A stretch of DNA of 64,000 bases, from NCBI GenBank assembly GCA_033675545.1, contig JAWDGP010007208.1:70001-134000 (forward strand), read 5' to 3'. This stretch comes from Elysia crispata. Its lineage: Eukaryota; Mollusca; Gastropoda; Plakobranchidae. Made by a program: the position numbers and the translations under genes. The first letter of the stretch is position 1; each line of letters begins with the position of its first letter. Positions 61,850 through 64,000 of this stretch are shown in pieces. The notes under the pieces are model-generated. The model searched no databases. It saw nothing but the letters and a program-made list of their open reading frames with translations, and had not been told where the DNA came from.

Positions 61850-62959
61850 TTAATTATTCACACTATCATTTATTAGACAAAAGGGGTGTTTTGTGTCATC
61901 GCTAAGGAACAGAATTGCAGTCACAGCAGAGTATCCGATAATCAAAAACAGAATCTTCAGCAGCCTGTCATGCCCATCATTAAACTCTTTGGGGAGAATT
62001 TCAAAGAAAATGATGTAAAGGAAAGTTCCAGAGGCAACACCCTGAAGCACCCCGTGTACAAGGCCTGATGACAGCGAATTCCACAAGTCCGTAATTCCAA
62101 TCCCAATGGCAATGCCCAAGGGGGAGGCTATAGAGAAAACAAAGATCGATTTTATGGCTGACTTTCTGGTTATTCTTGACTGAATCAAATTCATTCCCAG
62201 ACTGAAACTCAAGATGCTCTTGTGCAACACAAGGGCAGCAAATACACCCAAAACATCTGAGATCTTTTGCTGCAATCCGACAGAGAGACCTTCAAACACT
62301 GAGTGGAGAGCCAAAGCACATACAAGCAACAAGGCTCTTAGAGGCGAATGTGTCTTCTGGGGACCGGATGTGGAACCTTTTCTGTTCTCCAGCTGTTCAG
62401 TTTCTTCATAAGGAAAATCCTCCTGTGATTCTTGGACGCAGGGTTCATCAGAGAGACCTCCCAAAGAGTTTTCACTTTCATGGGACCGTGTGAAATCATC
62501 AGGCTCTGCTTTGGGTAACAGAGGGCGCCTAATGTTATTGGTACCATCATCTTGTCCACCTGGGTGGGCCTCTTTGAAAGTGAGGACTATCTGCTCCACA
62601 ATTAGGATGATAAAGAGGCCAAAGATCATGACAAATTCTGCCAGTGGAAATCCAGTATAGACAGACATGGAGAAGAAGACTTTAATCAGGTTGTGTCTCA
62701 CGCTGGGTAACAGATCCAACATGCATGTGGCCAAGAAAACTCCAGCAGAAAAACAGCTCAGGAAGCTTATCGCCCTCTTGTAAAGAGCTGCTTTGTGAGA
62801 CTGATTAATTGAGCTTGACTCTGTTGTTGATGTTATCTGTTGTGATCCAGTAGAACGGAATACCTTAACAAGTATGAGAGGCAGGATTCCAAACACAAGT
62901 GTCATAACAAACAGCCCTATTAAAACTAATACTTTTACAATATCCACAGATAACGCCAT
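61850..62959 (-). CDS. ZIP zinc transporter (SLC39A1/2/3 subfamily)
   Basis: A single coding exon of 369 residues. ZIP proteins bring Zn2+ (and some other divalent metals) into the cytosol across the plasma membrane. Eight hydrophobic segments are visible, roughly at residues 8-32, 62-85, 100-128, 208-230, 235-258, 268-290, 297-318 and 332-353, the usual ZIP topology. Segment IV holds ALHSVFEGLSVG, with H219 and E223 as the expected metal ligands; segment V holds LVLHKSIL (H246, K247). The loop between segments III and IV (about 130-205) is acidic and has few histidines, as in ZIP1-like members. The region ALALHSVFEGLSVGLQ looks closest to ZIP1, but ZIP3 cannot be excluded. A ttatttcag acceptor ending at 63132 (minus) suggests a non-coding first exon upstream. 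Confidence 0.93.
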   Translation of the reverse strand: MALSVDIVKVLVLIGLFVMTLVFGILPLILVKVFRSTGSQQITSTTESSSINQSHKAALYKRAISFLSCFSAGVFLATCMLDLLPSVRHNLIKVFFSMSVYTGFPLAEFVMIFGLFIILIVEQIVLTFKEAHPGGQDDGTNNIRRPLLPKAEPDDFTRSHESENSLGGLSDEPCVQESQEDFPYEETEQLENRKGSTSGPQKTHSPLRALLLVCALALHSVFEGLSVGLQQKISDVLGVFAALVLHKSILSFSLGMNLIQSRITRKSAIKSIFVFSIASPLGIAIGIGITDLWNSLSSGLVHGVLQGVASGTFLYIIFFEILPKEFNDGHDRLLKILFLIIGYSAVTAILFLSDDTKHPFCLINDSVNN

Positions 62960-63527
62960 TTTTTTTCAAACTTATGAAACTCAGGAGTTAAGTCACATCC
63001 ACCTTTTGAATAATATTACACTTTTGAAAACCGTAACTACATGTATTTTATGCCATCTTTCCACCTGATCTTTTTGTAACTATAAACTATAATTCATTTA
63101 CTTTCAAGAATTTTCAGGATCCAGCTTCTACCTGAAATAAGAAATAAAAAAGCTAGATGAAAAACAGAACCAACAACAAAGTCAATTAAAATCAAAATAA
63201 GAAAGATAGCACTTCTAGTTTTAAACAAATTATACTTTTATATCAACACAGACAGATCCTTTCAAATACTAATACAAGTATTATGCCATGATTTACCTCT
63301 AGCATACTCTTTGAAAATAAAAACCCACGTCTCTTTCAGAAAAAATTAAAAAGAAAACGGCATGGTTCCATGATACATTTTGTAAGAAAAAGAATAATTT
63401 ACTTTTGGTCAGACTCCATGCTTCATGTGATTCTTTCGTTTCTTTTCACAATTTGTCACTATAATTCTTATGATTGATACATTTAAAACTAATTTCAAAA
63501 CTGAGGCAAAAGGGGGGGGGGGTCTGC

Positions 63528-63533
63528 TTTATT
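63528..63533 (-). terminator. Possible polyadenylation signal of the right-edge gene
   Basis: TTTATT on the + strand is AATAAA on the minus strand, about 60 bases after the stop codon of the exon at 63591-63783. Confidence 0.45.
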
Positions 63534-63590
63534 TACACATTCTTCTCACAATGCATTGGAATCTATCTTTATCTTTTAAGAGATAATTTC

Positions 63591-63783
63591 TCAATCAGCT
63601 GGGTCAATCACATTATGTGAGATTGAAATAGGTTCCACGGCGTTGTAAGAGTTACAGACTGTCTTGTAATCTGCCCAATCAGGTGTGGTGCCCTGTATCT
63701 TATGCTCCAAAGGCACAGCAATGTGAGCAACATGATTAGTTTTACTCAGAAAAAGTATGAGAGTTACAATTCTGGACAGAAAT
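63591..63783 (-). CDS. Probable last exon of a gene running off the right edge
   Basis: On the minus strand an acceptor (attttacag) at 63785-63784 opens a frame of 63 complete codons, preceded by one base of a split codon and ending in TGA at 63591. It reads FLSRIVTLILFLSK, then NHVAHIAVPLEHKIQGTTPD, then WADYKTVCNSYNAVEPI and an acidic end. The composition is mixed and protein-like, with one short hydrophobic run near its start. An AATAAA follows about 60 bases later. No other exon lies between here and 64000, so the rest of the gene would be outside the window. I do not recognise the protein. Confidence 0.45.
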
Positions 63784-64000
63784 CTGTAAAATATTTTGTC
63801 ATAGTGTGAAAAATGAAGACTATTAATTTGTTTTACTATCAAATGAAATGAATATTTATTTGCATGTTTTAGAATAGTTTTCTTTGTATGCATGGAGGTT
63901 AGACCATTCTGTTTTGTTTTTTTTTTATCCCTAATTTAAAATAGACATGCTTTGTGATTTCAATTAGAGACAGGGAGGGAGGGAGAGAGAAAGAGCTAGA

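Overview
The window is animal (metazoan) nuclear DNA. Genes are split by many introns with ordinary GT-AG borders, polyadenylation signals are AATAAA, the DNA is AT-rich, and microsatellites, decayed DNA transposons and tRNA-like fragments are scattered through it. The protein sequences (MSH3, METTL6, a ZIP transporter, paired cysteine-rich secreted peptides) suggest a lophotrochozoan, most likely a mollusc. That placement is inference; no species can be named from the sequence.

Layout. (1) 0-10 kb: a tandem duplication carrying two paralogous three-exon genes for small secreted six-cysteine peptides (1100-2176 and 8266-9939, both +). They are separated by (CT)n, (ATT)n and (GATA)n arrays and a 20-copy 47-bp minisatellite (6326-7270). 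In both genes the second intron appears to start with GC rather than GT. (2) 10-15 kb: mostly non-coding, with one orphan exon-like stretch. (3) 15.1-19.0 kb (+): METTL6, a tRNA(Ser) 3-methylcytidine methyltransferase, five coding exons. (4) 19-24.5 kb: no gene seen. (5) 24.6-30.9 kb (-): a three-exon gene for a 237-residue, probably disordered protein that I do not recognise. (6) 31-37 kb: very microsatellite-rich, including about 0.85 kb of nearly unbroken trinucleotide repeats. (7) 37.8-54.9 kb (+): a complete MSH3 mismatch-repair gene of 21 coding exons (1085 residues), including one AT-AC (U12-type) intron. (8) 55-61.6 kb: intergenic, with a pogo/Tigger-like and a hAT-like non-autonomous element. 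(9) 61.8-63.0 kb (-): a single-exon ZIP zinc transporter of the SLC39A1/2/3 group, followed by the probable last exon (63591-63783, -) of a gene running off the right edge.

The housekeeping genes (METTL6, MSH3, ZIP) show no functional link to each other. The most unusual parts are the peptide pair with its conserved GC-AG intron, the minisatellite whose unit carries a perfect dyad, the register-matched AAT/AGT/AGC repeat ladders, the double perfect hairpin inside an MSH3 intron, and the AT-AC intron of MSH3. Exon borders were placed by eye from splice consensus, phase agreement and remembered family similarity. No transcript data were available.
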